64,000 nt of DNA, from positions 45,077,204-45,141,203 of the forward strand of contig NW_022098036.1 of the NCBI RefSeq assembly GCF_002288925.2, written 5' to 3'. The stretch comes from Delphinapterus leucas. Its lineage: Eukaryota; Chordata; Mammalia; Artiodactyla; Monodontidae. The translations under genes were made by a program, and so were the position numbers. The notes under the pieces are model-generated. The model saw only the letters and a program-made list of their open reading frames with translations. It had not been told where the DNA came from and made no database searches. Below are positions 48,501-60,500 of the stretch, in pieces (the first letter of the stretch is position 1; the number at the start of each line of letters is the position of its first letter).

Positions 48501-51500
48501 TAGCATCTTCACATCTCTCCCTCTCTCTCTCTCTCTTTTCTAATTGAAGTATAGTTCATTTACAATGTTGTGTTAGTTTCTGGTGTATAGCAAAGTGATT
48601 CAGTTATATGGATACGTTTTCTGATTCTTTTCCATTATAGTTTGTTACAAGATATTGAACAAAAGATATTGAATACAGTTCCCTGTGCTATACAGTAGGA
48701 CCTTATTGTTTATTTTATATATAGTAGTGTGTATATGTTAATCCCAAACTCCTAATTTATCCGTCTTCCTCCCCTTCCCCCCTGTGGTAACCATAAATTT
48801 GTTTTCTGTAAACTTATGGAACGCTTCACGAATCTGCGTGTCATCCTTGCGCAGGGGCCATGTTAATCTTCTCTGTATCATTCCAATTTTAGTATATGCG
48901 CTGCTGAAGCGAGCGCTCAAATCTTCCTCTCTTTCTGACTTCTGTTTTCCATCATCACATTTCCTTTGTAACTCTGACCTTCCTGTCTCCCTGTTATAAG
49001 GATTCTTGCGATGACACTGGGCCCACTCAGATAATCCAGGATAACCTCCCCACCTGAAGATCCTTAATCACATTTGTGAAATTCCTTTTGTAAGGTAACA
49101 TTCACAGGATTATAGGATGTTGACATCTTTGGGATGGCGATTATTTTGCCTCCCACATGTCCCATGAGTTCTGGTGTCATTGTCAGAGGGAGAAGTGAAG
49201 GAGAGGCTTCATGACTCCCCAGGGATCAGAGCTGACGTGGGGTGAGGGGTGCCCTCTCTTAGAGAGCGGGAACTTACCCACCCTCTCCACCGTGGACACG
49301 TTCCAGGTCAGCCACGGGATCTGCACTGTCATGGCTCTGACAAGGACTCTGCATCTCTGCCAGTTCTGCAGCCTTTCCAGGGCAGAGAGCGTTGAGCCCA
49401 CCTCTCCTACTTGGCAGTTGCTAGGCCCTGGGCTCTGGGCAGGGTACGAGATTTCTGAGTTCTGAGTCCCCCCCCCCCCCCCCCTGCCTCATTTTTTTGT
49501 CTCCCTCCCGTTACGTTGACAATAAGCTTTTCAAACTGCGCAGATTAAGTAACCAACCCCTGACTTCAGCATCTTCTTGAAGTCTCATCTTCTTGATGAG
49601 AAGATGAGACTTTTCACCACCACCCCCGCCAGCTTTTTTTTAAAACCAGGAAACAGAAAGAAAAAAGGAAAAAGAGAGGAGAAAACGCCCAAGAAATACA
49701 CAGAAGGCTGGTATTCCATGGGGCTGTACCACCCCCATGGCCAGATTACAATGGACAAGAACCAGAGTCTTATGCCTTCTTGTTTATTTTGTCCAGCTAG
49801 CCCCAAATTATAAAATCCTCTGTATTGCTAAGGTCTTCCCCACCTGCAAGAAGCATCTCTGATTTCCCTGGGCTGGGCTAGGGACTCCTCACAGATGCCT
49901 GCCAGCTTCCGTGAAGAGCTGTACTGTCACCATATTGCTTTGTGATCATGTTTTAGCTCATCCATCTCCCCTCTTACAGTGTCAGCTTCCTGAGAACAGG
50001 AAGGGACTTGTGTCTTATTTATAACTCCCCGCGCCAGAGTATCTAGCACTTGTAGGCTCTTCATAGATGGTGGTTGGATGGATGGATGGTTGGATGAAAA
50101 CCCTCACATCTCAAACTGCAGTGGCCACTGATCCCCATCTACATGTGGCTTCCCTGAGGTCACTGTATCTCAAGCATGCAGAACTCTAGATCTGGCTGGG
50201 AAGAGGGTGGGGACATAGCCCTCAGCAACAGAAGGGGCACTGGGTACAGACAGACAGAGGCAGGACGCCTGAGCAGGGCAGGGGCTTGGCAAGTGTTGCC
50301 TTCACTCACTGGCCTTTCCTCTCCGGATGGAGGCTCGGGTTTCAGCCTGCTGTGAGGGACGCTATCCTGTGGTACCAGGAGACTGAAAGTACCCTCTTAC
50401 CCCTCGGTCACATGCTGTGATCGCCCAACTGCAGGGCAAAGGGTCAGACGGGGCCTGCAGCCGTTGTCCAAGGAGATAAGTGTCACAGGCAGCCTGTCTC
50501 CTCCACCCTAGTCTCAGGATATCTCTTTTATGTCTGAAAGATCCCCGAAAAGGCTAAAGGTCAAAGATTAGTCAAGGGCTGGGTTCTTGTGTGTATAGGC
50601 TCAGGCAGGACAGAAGACACCCACAGTAAGTTAGTTTGACAAATTGTCCCTTCCTCAAACATCTCGATCCCCCCAGAAACACTGTGGAGAAGTCTTTCTG
50701 GCTGCCTGGATAAAGTCCCTTTGTGTTTTCTGTGCCAGCACACGGGAAGGCGACCACATTCCTCCTCCCCGCCCTTGCCCTCTCCTCCCCTTGGTGAGGA
50801 TGGTTTTCTTCTCTGCATGATGAGATCATGATCTGGGTCCTTATTCTGTAATCCTTACCTATCCTCGAGCCACAAGGGTGTTGTTTCCTAACCTTCCTTT
50901 CACAGATCAGTCTCCTGTATCCTTTAGTCATTATTGTTTGTATCTGTTTGAACTTCTGGGTCCCAGGGGCCTGGCCTTGTACCCAGAGGCCCTAGAGAGA
51001 AATTGAGATTACAGGCCCAGTTGCTTGGAGTGATTTAGGTTGAATTGTTACCAGGCATGTGATCCTGAAATCCTTATTGAATTGAGCAAGATAAACCCAG
51101 TGTGTATTTATCAGGACATCTCGGTCCATACAGAACATTTACAAAATGTTCTCCCCGTTCAGGCATATGAAATCCTTCCTCTGACAACATGTTTTGGTTC
51201 TCCTTCTATGACACTGTCTTGGATAAAAGCTCCTCCACTAGGAGTCAAGAGTTCCTACCCTTGAAGTTATGCTTCCTGCTGCTCTTTTGACTCTGTGAAA
51301 CCAACTGAGGAGTTTCCTGGGGAGATTGGTATGTGTCGTAGAATGTGTAGACTGAGATGAGATTGGAGGACTGATGAATTGTGGCATTTTCTTTTTCAAG
51401 TATTAAGTATTTGTTGAGCACCTACTATTTGCAAGCACTACTGTGATATGCCCTGGGGTTAAAAATATGAAAAAGTCACAGTCCCGCCCTCCTAGTCTAC

Positions 51501-54500
51501 AAGGAGACAGAGAGAAAGAAACAGATAATTGTAATACAGAGAAATAAGTGCCAACCTTATTAACAAGGTGGTCTGGGAGTAGAAAGGAGGGGCGAACTTT
51601 GTTCCTTGCCTACAAAACACGGCTGATACATCTTACCTGGCAGGCACCTTGTCAGGAATAAATAAAATAATAAAGACTCACGGATCAGGTGACATTTGAG
51701 CTGGATCTTGAAAGCTGAGGAGCTTGCCAGGTAGAAACAGCTCAGGGAGGAAGGTTACAGATGGATAATAATGTCAGGTCCTTACCCTGCAGAAATGTTC
51801 TCAGAATCAAGTAAGGTTGGAAAGTACTTGAAAAGTAAAAGTACAGTTTCAGGATAAGGTAATGATATAACTTGATCAGCTGTTCAAATGAAGTTAGAGG
51901 CCTGATTAGAGGCTTGAGGAGAGAGAGTCTCGTGCTTTTACATGTATGGCTTGTACCCTTGGAGGACTAGGGGGTGTCCTGGTCACTGTTTCAGGGGAAA
52001 GGGAAGCAAGAGGATTTTAATTTTTTTCCCACATTCTCAAGTACTTCATAACCACCAGGAAGTTGGGTTCCCACAGCCCCTGGTCTCCCATAAGTTGCTT
52101 AAGGAGTGTGGCAGTAAAACTGTCCTACAGCTCAGCCTCTGAGCTCTCCGCCAGCCCTTGGAGGTTCCATGTTGTTGGCGTCTCTGTGGGAGCCCTGTGA
52201 CTCCAAGCCCTCCATGCCACCAAAGAAGATATAGGGATGGTGGCAAATAAGCCCATGAAAACATGCTCAACAGCATTAGTCTCTAGGGAAATGCAAACCA
52301 AAACCTCAGTGAAATACCACTACACATCCTTTAGAATGGTCAGACTTTTTTTTGTTTAATATTCCATTTTATATATGTATCACATCTTTTATTTATTTAT
52401 TTATTTTATTTTGTCTGTACTGGGTCTTAGTGGCGGCATGTGGGCTTCTTAGTTGCAGCATGCATGCGGGATCTAGTTCCCCGACCAGGGGTTGAAACTG
52501 GGCCCCCTGCATTGGGCGCGTGGAGTCTTACCTATTGGACCACCAACAAGTCCCTAGAATGCTCAGACTTTTGAAGCTGGCAATACCAAATGCTGGCAAG
52601 GATGCAGAGCAACAGGACTGTGCGTTGCTGGTGGGAATGCAAAATGACATAACCACTTTGGAAAACAGTCTGGCAACTTCCTAGAAAGTCAAACATGTTC
52701 ACCATATGACCCAGGATCCCATTCCTGGGCATTTACTCAAAAGAAATGAAAACTCCCCTCAAAGACCTCTATGATCCACTCAAAGACTTCTATGCAAGTG
52801 TTTATAGCAGCTTGATTTATAATAGCCCCAAACTGGGAGCCACCCAAATGTCTATCAGCCGGTGAATAGAAAACTAATAATACGTCCATATAATGGAGTA
52901 CTACTTGACAATAAAAAGGAACTATTAATATACATAGCAACATGAATGGATCTCAGAAGTACCATGTTAAGTGAAATAGGCCAGACACAAAAGGCTACAT
53001 ACTGTATGATTCCATTTATGTGACATTCTGGAAAAGGGACAGAAAGCAAATTGGTGGTTTCCAGAGGTAAGGGAAAGGGACTGACCTCAACGGAGTACAA
53101 TATACAAGAGAACTTTCTGGGGTGTTGGAAATGTTCTGTATAGAGAGTGTGGTAGTGATCAAACAATACATTTGTCAAATCTCATCAAACTATACACTTA
53201 GAAAAATGAATTTTACTAAATGTAAATTATAACGTGATAAACCTAAGTAACAAAGGATTCCCCTAAACCTAAAATCATGTTCAGGAAGATGACATCCAGG
53301 ACCCTAGCAGCTGCTCAGGGCTCCTCTTGAACATACAGTATCTTGAAAACAGAGCCCACACTCATGCCCTGATGAGAGTCTTGATTTTTCCCCAAAGCCA
53401 GTGCCTGCACTTCCATGCTCACTTCTGGCTTCCAGCCCTGGGCAAGGCATGTTCTGACGAAGCTCTAATTTGTGGCACGTAATCCCCATTTGTAACCCAA
53501 CCTACTATCCTGGCCAAAGTTTCTGGACACTGGGGCTGAGCTTGCGGCATTTTTGGCTTACCCGTTACAGTCTTATCATCAGGAACAAGGAGCGTTTCTA
53601 CTTCTGTGCAGAGGGGTCATGTAGCCTCCTTATGGCCCTGAGGGTATGTTTGGGGGTCTGTCATTTCAGTGCTCCTCACATGGGTCAACTGCTCCAGTGT
53701 GCGGTGGGCTACCCGGGTTCAAGACGTTTTCACAGCTGGGAAGCTCCTGGCCCTGGGCCTGATCATCGTCATGGGAGTTGTACAGATCTGCAAAGGTGGG
53801 TGTCATCAGAACTTGCCACCCCTTGTGTGTACACACACCTCACACTGTCTTTGGATGTGTGCACACCCTGAGATGTCCCAGTTCCCTCCTTGAATGACTT
53901 TTCTTCTTCGCTTGCTTGACAAAGGGGATGAGAAACCATTTTCTCCATGGTGGCCGGGAGCTGGGCACGCCCCCCTGGTGTGCAGAGTTCAGTCCTCCCA
54001 TGCTGATCTCATGGCTCCAGCACAGGTAGATAAAGATTCCAGATTTCTGGAATACTATCGCCCTTTTGTCCCAGCTCCAGGGAAGCTCTTTGTATCTTAT
54101 ATTTTATCTTGTCCATATCTTAAAATGGGAGACAGAGGAGCTTTTTATACATTTCAAAATTACTCATAATCTCTACAGGAGAGAGCTGTACATTCCTGGG
54201 GCCCCTGCCAACATTCCCCATTGGATTTGGCCCTTTCCAAGCCCGAGCCTGTATTTGGTTTCCATGGGACCTGTGGCAGCACTAGACTCTGCCCAGTGTC
54301 ACTGGCTCCCGGAGAAAGTCAGATGACAAACAGGGAGAACTCCCACCCACCCACAAGCTCTGGTGGCGGTGTGGGGTGCCTGGATTTTGACTCCAGGAAT
54401 CATAATTAAGCTTCTGCTGTATAACGTGCCTAATTATTTTCATCCGTTGGATTAAATTCATTAGCAGGTTGCATTGTTTTCGGGAACTTAGACTCAAAGA

Positions 54501-57500
54501 AATCACTGGGTTGTCTTTTCGAAGATAAAGACAACCCAGTCTTCATTGGGACCTCCTAATCTGGTCCCAATGCTTTCTCCTGATCACTCTCATCTCGTTA
54601 TTTCCTGTCCAAATCCTTGATTATGGATGAAGATGTAAAGTGCGGTCAGCTACTCAGTATCTCAGTACAGCTTTAACCAGCAGCCTTTCTTGAGGACCCA
54701 CTGTGTGCAGGAGATTGTGCTGAGGGCTGGGAAGGCCATTGAAACGCTCCTCGCTGAAGAATCCCTGTCTTCAGGAGATCTGTGCCATGAAAGGGGAGAC
54801 CAAACACACACCTTAGGAAGAGACAGGAGGATATTGACAAAGAAAGCGGAACAGGCTTGAGCTAATAATAGCGTCACAGAAGCTTATGTTTGAGTGTTTG
54901 TTGTTCTTGGTGCTTTCTCCATGAAAATGTACCAACTTAGATATGAGGGAAGGTGATCAGGAGATTGCCAGTGACTCCCATCCTGCATCTCCGAATCCCA
55001 GCAAGCCAGTTCCAATTTACCCTGCCCTGCCCAGTAACCTCCCCTGGCCTTTCTTTCCAAGGAACTCTGCCTTTTAAAAAAGGGACATTCAGAACTGTGT
55101 TTGAACCTGAGCCGCCATTTGGACTCATCATTACCATGTCCTGGGGGGTCCTAGACCTCTACTTCTCTGCTCCTTTCGGCCCCGCTTCTCCAATATGTGG
55201 CCTTCACTGGAGACCGGGGGCTGCCGAGTTCTGACGTGTCTCTCTGAGCAGCCTCCTGTCCCTGTGCCCACAGGACAGTACTTCTGGCTGGAGCCAAAGA
55301 ACGCATTTGAGAATTTCCAAGAACCTGACATCGGCCTCATCGCGCTGGCTTTCCTTCAGGGCTCCTTTGCCTATGGGGGCTGGAACTTTCTAAATTACGT
55401 GACGGAGGAGCTTGTCGATCCCTACAAGTGAGTTGCAGTAGCCCAGCTCTCCCTCTCCCCCTTCAAACTCCATGGCACCTGCCACTGGAAAGAGGGAGCC
55501 ACAGGTCCAGTGCCTACTTCTCCCCTCAGTCCTCTTCTGACCATGACCTGGTCTATCCTGAAGAGCCAGTTCATTTCCCAGGAACTTAGACCATTTGTCA
55601 CCCACCCTACCAGGAGAAAACTGATCCAGTGTCTATGCCAGAGCAGGTGAAAAGCTGAAAAAATTGGTGCTGAGATAACACCACTGCCTTAGAGAATGAA
55701 ATGTGCCCTGAGAGGATTCCAGGCATGTTACTCATCTGTCTCACGACAGGCAGGTCTTTGTATCTTGAGGTGTGTGTTCGGGGAGGGGGGGAATGCAGGG
55801 TGGAGATTCTGGTCAGGAAGAGATCAACAGGTATGGAGCATATTCCCAACCTAAGCTGTTTCATTTCCTTTCAATTATCCTGCCCATATGGAGACAAAAT
55901 CCACCCCCCAGGGAGAGGGAGCATCGCAGAAGGCTGCAAGGACAACTTCGTGCAGAAAGACAGAAGGCACTCCCTGGACCCCATGACGAGGCAGGTGGTC
56001 CCAGGTGCCAGGCCTTCCCCCCTCTCACCTCCTCTCCCTCTACAGGAATCTTCCCAGAGCCATCTTCATCTCCATCCCACTGGTCACATTTGTGTATGTC
56101 TTTGCCAATGTCGCTTATGTCACTGCAATGTCCCCCCAGGAGCTGCTGGCATCAAACGCAGTCGCTGTGGTAAGAAATCAAACTCGGGGAGGGATAAATT
56201 AGGAGTATGGGATTAACAGATATGCCCTACTATATATAAAGTAGATAAACAATAAGGACCTACTGTATAGCACAGGGAACTATACTTAATATCTTTTAAT
56301 AACCTATAATGGAAAAGAATCTGAAATAGAAGATATTTATATCTTTATATATATAGATTATATATAAATATATATATAGCTGAATCACTTTGCTGTACAT
56401 CTGAAACACTGTAAATCAACTATACTTCAATTTTAAAAAAGGAAAGAAAGAAATCAAACTCACATGCCCTCAAACCGGGAATGATGATATAGACTTGCGG
56501 GCTTAGCCCCCCTCACTTTCCCCTGATCCATGGCTTTGTGGGACTGGAAGTCTTCTCAGGTCCTCAGGGCAGAAGCCACGTCTTCAGGTGCCCAGGAGCA
56601 ATAGGATGGCCAGGTTGTGATGGGCAGCTACAGCTGCAGAACTGAGTCATTGTCACAGACTGTATGGCCTACAAAACGGAAATATTTACTATCTGACTCT
56701 ACAAAACTCCTGATCTAGGGCACTTTAAACTTTTATTTATTTATTCATTTAGGCTGCGTTGGGTCTTTGCTGCTGTGCGTGGGCTTCCTCTAGTTGCGGC
56801 GAGCAGGGGCTACTCCTCGTTGTGGTGCGCGGGCTTCTCATTGCGGTGGCTTCTCTTGTTGCGGAGCACAGGCTCTAGGCACGTGGGCTTCAGTAGTTGC
56901 GGCGCATGGGCTCAGTAGTCGTGGCTCGCGGGCTTAGTTGCTCCACGGCACGTGGGATCTTCCCAGAGCAGAGCTCGAACCCATGTCCCCTGCATTGGCA
57001 GGTGGATTCTTAACCACTGTGCCACCAGGGAGTCCTTAGGGCACTTTAAACTTTAAATATGATGATTGTATAAAGGAGATGCGCTCCTCCTTAGAAAGAC
57101 ATAATCTTGCACAAGACTCGCAGTTTCTCTCTGCCTCCGTATCCTCACCTGGACAACTTGACTCCTTCCCTCATTAGGGAAAAGCATATGCAGTTTGTGC
57201 TCTTTGGGGAAAGAGATCTTACAGGTCCGAGGCATTGGGGTCCTTGATATCCGGGAAAGACCTGGGAGCCATGCAGTTCCCTCATGTGGCTTCACCTGGG
57301 CCACGGCCCCACCCTGCCACTGTCATCATGTGTCTCATCTCTGAAGACCATAAAAAAAGAGGCCCTCCACTGTCCTGTGGCAGCCTGTTCACATGACCAC
57401 TAACCCTCCCCAGCAGGACAGCTCTTCTAAACAACCCCTTCCCCATAATGTGCTATAAATTATATATAAATACAAATGTGCTATAAATCAAGTATGTACT

Positions 57501-60500
57501 TGGCTCAGAGAATGTCGAAAAAGCTGATTCCCCAACATTTTATATCCTTTCTTTTTTAAAAAATAAATAAATAAATTTATTTATTTACTTTTGGCTGCAT
57601 TGGGTCTTCGTTGCTGCGTGCGGGCTTTTCTCTAGTTGCGGCGAGCGGGGGCTACTCCTCATTGTGGTGCACGGGCTTCTCTTGTTGCAGAGCATGGCCT
57701 CCAGGCGTGCGGGCTTCAGTAGTTGTGGCTCGTGGGTTCTAGAGCTCAAGCTCAGTAGTTGTGGCGCACGGGCTTAGTTGCTCCGCGGCATGTGGGATCT
57801 TCCTGGACCAGAGATCGAACCCGTGTCCCCTGCATTGGCAGGCGGATTCCTAATCACTGCGCCACCAGGGAAGTCCCTATATCCTTTCAATACATGAAGA
57901 CTAGTCTATAGCTTCACCACCTTTTATTTCTTGGCCTACGTAGTGGTTTGTTCTTATCACTTCCCCCCCCCACAATATCTTCTGTTTCTATGAATTAGGA
58001 TTTATCTCTGTTTTACAGATGGGAAAACTGAGGCTCAAAGATTAAGAACTTTGCTCAAGGTCTCACAGCTCCTAAATGTTGGGCTAAGATTTGAAACCCA
58101 GCCTGCCTGAGTCGCTCTAGTATAATGTACGCGAGGCCTGGACTCACACAGCTGGTTTCCAGTCCTGGCCCTCCACTTCCTGCATGTGTGATCTTAGGCA
58201 AACTGTTTAATTGCTTTGTGCCTCAATTTCATTATCCATAAAACAAGGATAGCAAATGTTAGTTGTTTATTGTTATTATCACCACCATACACAGTCTCAT
58301 TCATTAGTTAGTCAGTCCCAAACATTACTGAATCCCCACTGTATAGTCATCACCAAGGGAAGTAGGGGTGCAGGAGGGGCTGGGGCAGGGAAGCTGTGGT
58401 CCCTCCTCTCAAGGACTTCAGCAGGGATGGGTTTGGGAGGGAACATTCCCAGCAGTGACACGCAGGTGGGAGGCTGTGACCTCTCCTTTTATGCTCACCC
58501 CCTTGTTTTCTCTCCCAGACTTTTGGAGAGAAGCTCCTAGGGGTCATGGCCTGGATCATGCCCATTTCCGTCGCCCTGTCCACATTTGGAGGAGTCAATG
58601 GGTCCCTCTTCACCTCTTCCCGGTGAGTGCCGTCCAGGCCCTTCCTGGGCCAGAGGCCACTCTGCTGTGCATATTGCTCTGTGTATATGTGGGGGGGCTT
58701 GTCTCCGTCAGCGGGGTTCTGTATGGGCATCTGGGTGGTGACCTTGCAGGGGGTGATTGCTCACACGAGGGCGTGTGTGTGTGTCTGTGTGGACACGGAG
58801 GAGCCTGTGCTGCTCGTGTGGTGACGCACGACGTGTGTGGCTTTAGCTGCGGTGGCAAGAAGCACCATCCCACCTCATGTCCAGAGGAGCAGAGGGCCGA
58901 GGAGTCCCCAGGCTGTGTGCTTGGCAACAGAACAGTGCCTTGCCTGCAGCCCCAGAGCCCCTTTCCCACTTGCCCGGAAGCAGGCTGTGCTGGCTGGAAA
59001 GGAACCCCACTCTGAAAGGGACCAGGGACGGACCCGTGCCTGGGGCCTCTGGCTGGCCTCTCATGAAAGTCCTGGGCCCAGATTGCAGATCGAATGGGCT
59101 CATCTCTGAGTGCCCTGAGGGTGCAGGCTCCTCCCTGTTAAACTGACAGGTGGCTGTAGGAGGCCCTTGTGTGGCCACCCATGAGACCGGGTAGGGGTGT
59201 GAAGTGAGATGGGTGGGGAAGAACGGAAGGAAAGCATTTGTCCAAAGCCACGTCCTCTACCCCAAACACTCAGGAAAGCCCAAAGCATGAATGGGCCCAG
59301 GAGTCCCCAGCCCCCGCCTGCACACATCCGGATGTCTGCCCCCTTCTTAATGTCCCTTTTTGCTGTCTCCAGAATGGGCGGTTGAGGCTGGCAGATGCTG
59401 GATGATTTCCATTGATGTGGTCCAAAGGGTCCTCCCAGGGTTCTTAGAAAGCCCCCTCCTCCAAGGGCACAGTCCTACTCAAAAGATACAGCAAAAGCAG
59501 TGAGCCCCTGAATTCAGCTGCTTCCAAAGCCAGCGTCACATTAGGGAGGAGTTCCTGTGAAATGACAAGGGAGTGTCATGTTTTCAGGACCCAGGGCAAG
59601 AAAGAGGGAGTGTGGGCATTCCCCGTACCCCAGGACCCTCCGACACTCACCCACGGCAACCTCGTGTGCGTGTTACACAGGAGCAGTGACCACCTGGAGG
59701 CCCCAGCCGAGGGCAAGCGGTGGAAGAGCAGTGACCCATGAGGCTCTCTGGGATCTATTGAAGGAGAGTGACTGGCTCCAGTCGCTTTAGAGTGGGGTTT
59801 GTCCCTCGGGTAGGCCGAGCAGCGGTCTGCGTGCATGTGGTCCAGCTATGTGTGCATGCGGGAGGCGGCGGCCCAGTGCGCTCGGCCTCGGATTCAGAGG
59901 CACAGCTCACCCGGCAGGCCTCCTCAACTCATCTTTCCAGTTCCTTCCATCCTTCCTTTCTTCCTCCCTCCCTTGCCCCCTCCCTCCCTCCCTCCCTCCT
60001 TTTCTTCCTTGCTCCATCCCTCCCTCCTTCCCTCCTCTCTTCCTCCCTTCCTCCCTTCCTGCCTCCTTCCCTCCTTCTCTCTCTTAACTCTTTTGTTTGG
60101 GGGTATGGAGAGGATGATCCTTCCTGAGGAGTAGGAGCGTGTGTGCGTGTGTGTCACGCTTAATGTCATGTCTCCTCTGTGGTCGGCTAGCTGGGCAAGG
60201 ATTGTCTCTTGTGAACTTGACTTGCCAATGCTGTTGGACCTGCCAGCTCCACTTGGTCCTGGCTGCATGTGGAGGAGGGATGTGAACTTGGGACCCTGGT
60301 TATGTGCATGGTGAGGCCCACAGAGCACCTGGGGCTCCATTGGGTGCATGAGGCTGCACTGCAGAGGGGCGATGTCATGTGGCTGCATGAAACTAGTGAC
60401 ACAGGACAAGGTAGTTGATGATGGCAACTGGTGGTGTACATATGGGTACTTGGGACCATAATCGACTCCCATGCTTCTGAGGAGCCGCTCCACTCTCCCC

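Larger units (their letters stand above)
47886..49158 (+). repeat. Ancient mammalian repeat carrying two later insertions
   Basis: tgctgctgtaacaaattaccataaac..cagttctggaggtcagaagtcc..gggcccactcagataatccagg..cctcccacatgt is a familiar old mammalian repeat. It is split by a SINE at 47951-48316 and a U6-L1 chimera at 48533-48916. Family not assigned. Confidence 0.6.

Noticed and set aside
48814..48916. Functional U6 snRNA gene
   Set aside because: About seven substitutions, no upstream PSE or TATA, fusion to L1 sequence and a TSD touching its first base all point to a retro-copy.
58368..59015. 215-codon open frame around exon 7
   Set aside because: It is out of frame with SLC7A8 exon 7 and runs through introns on both sides.
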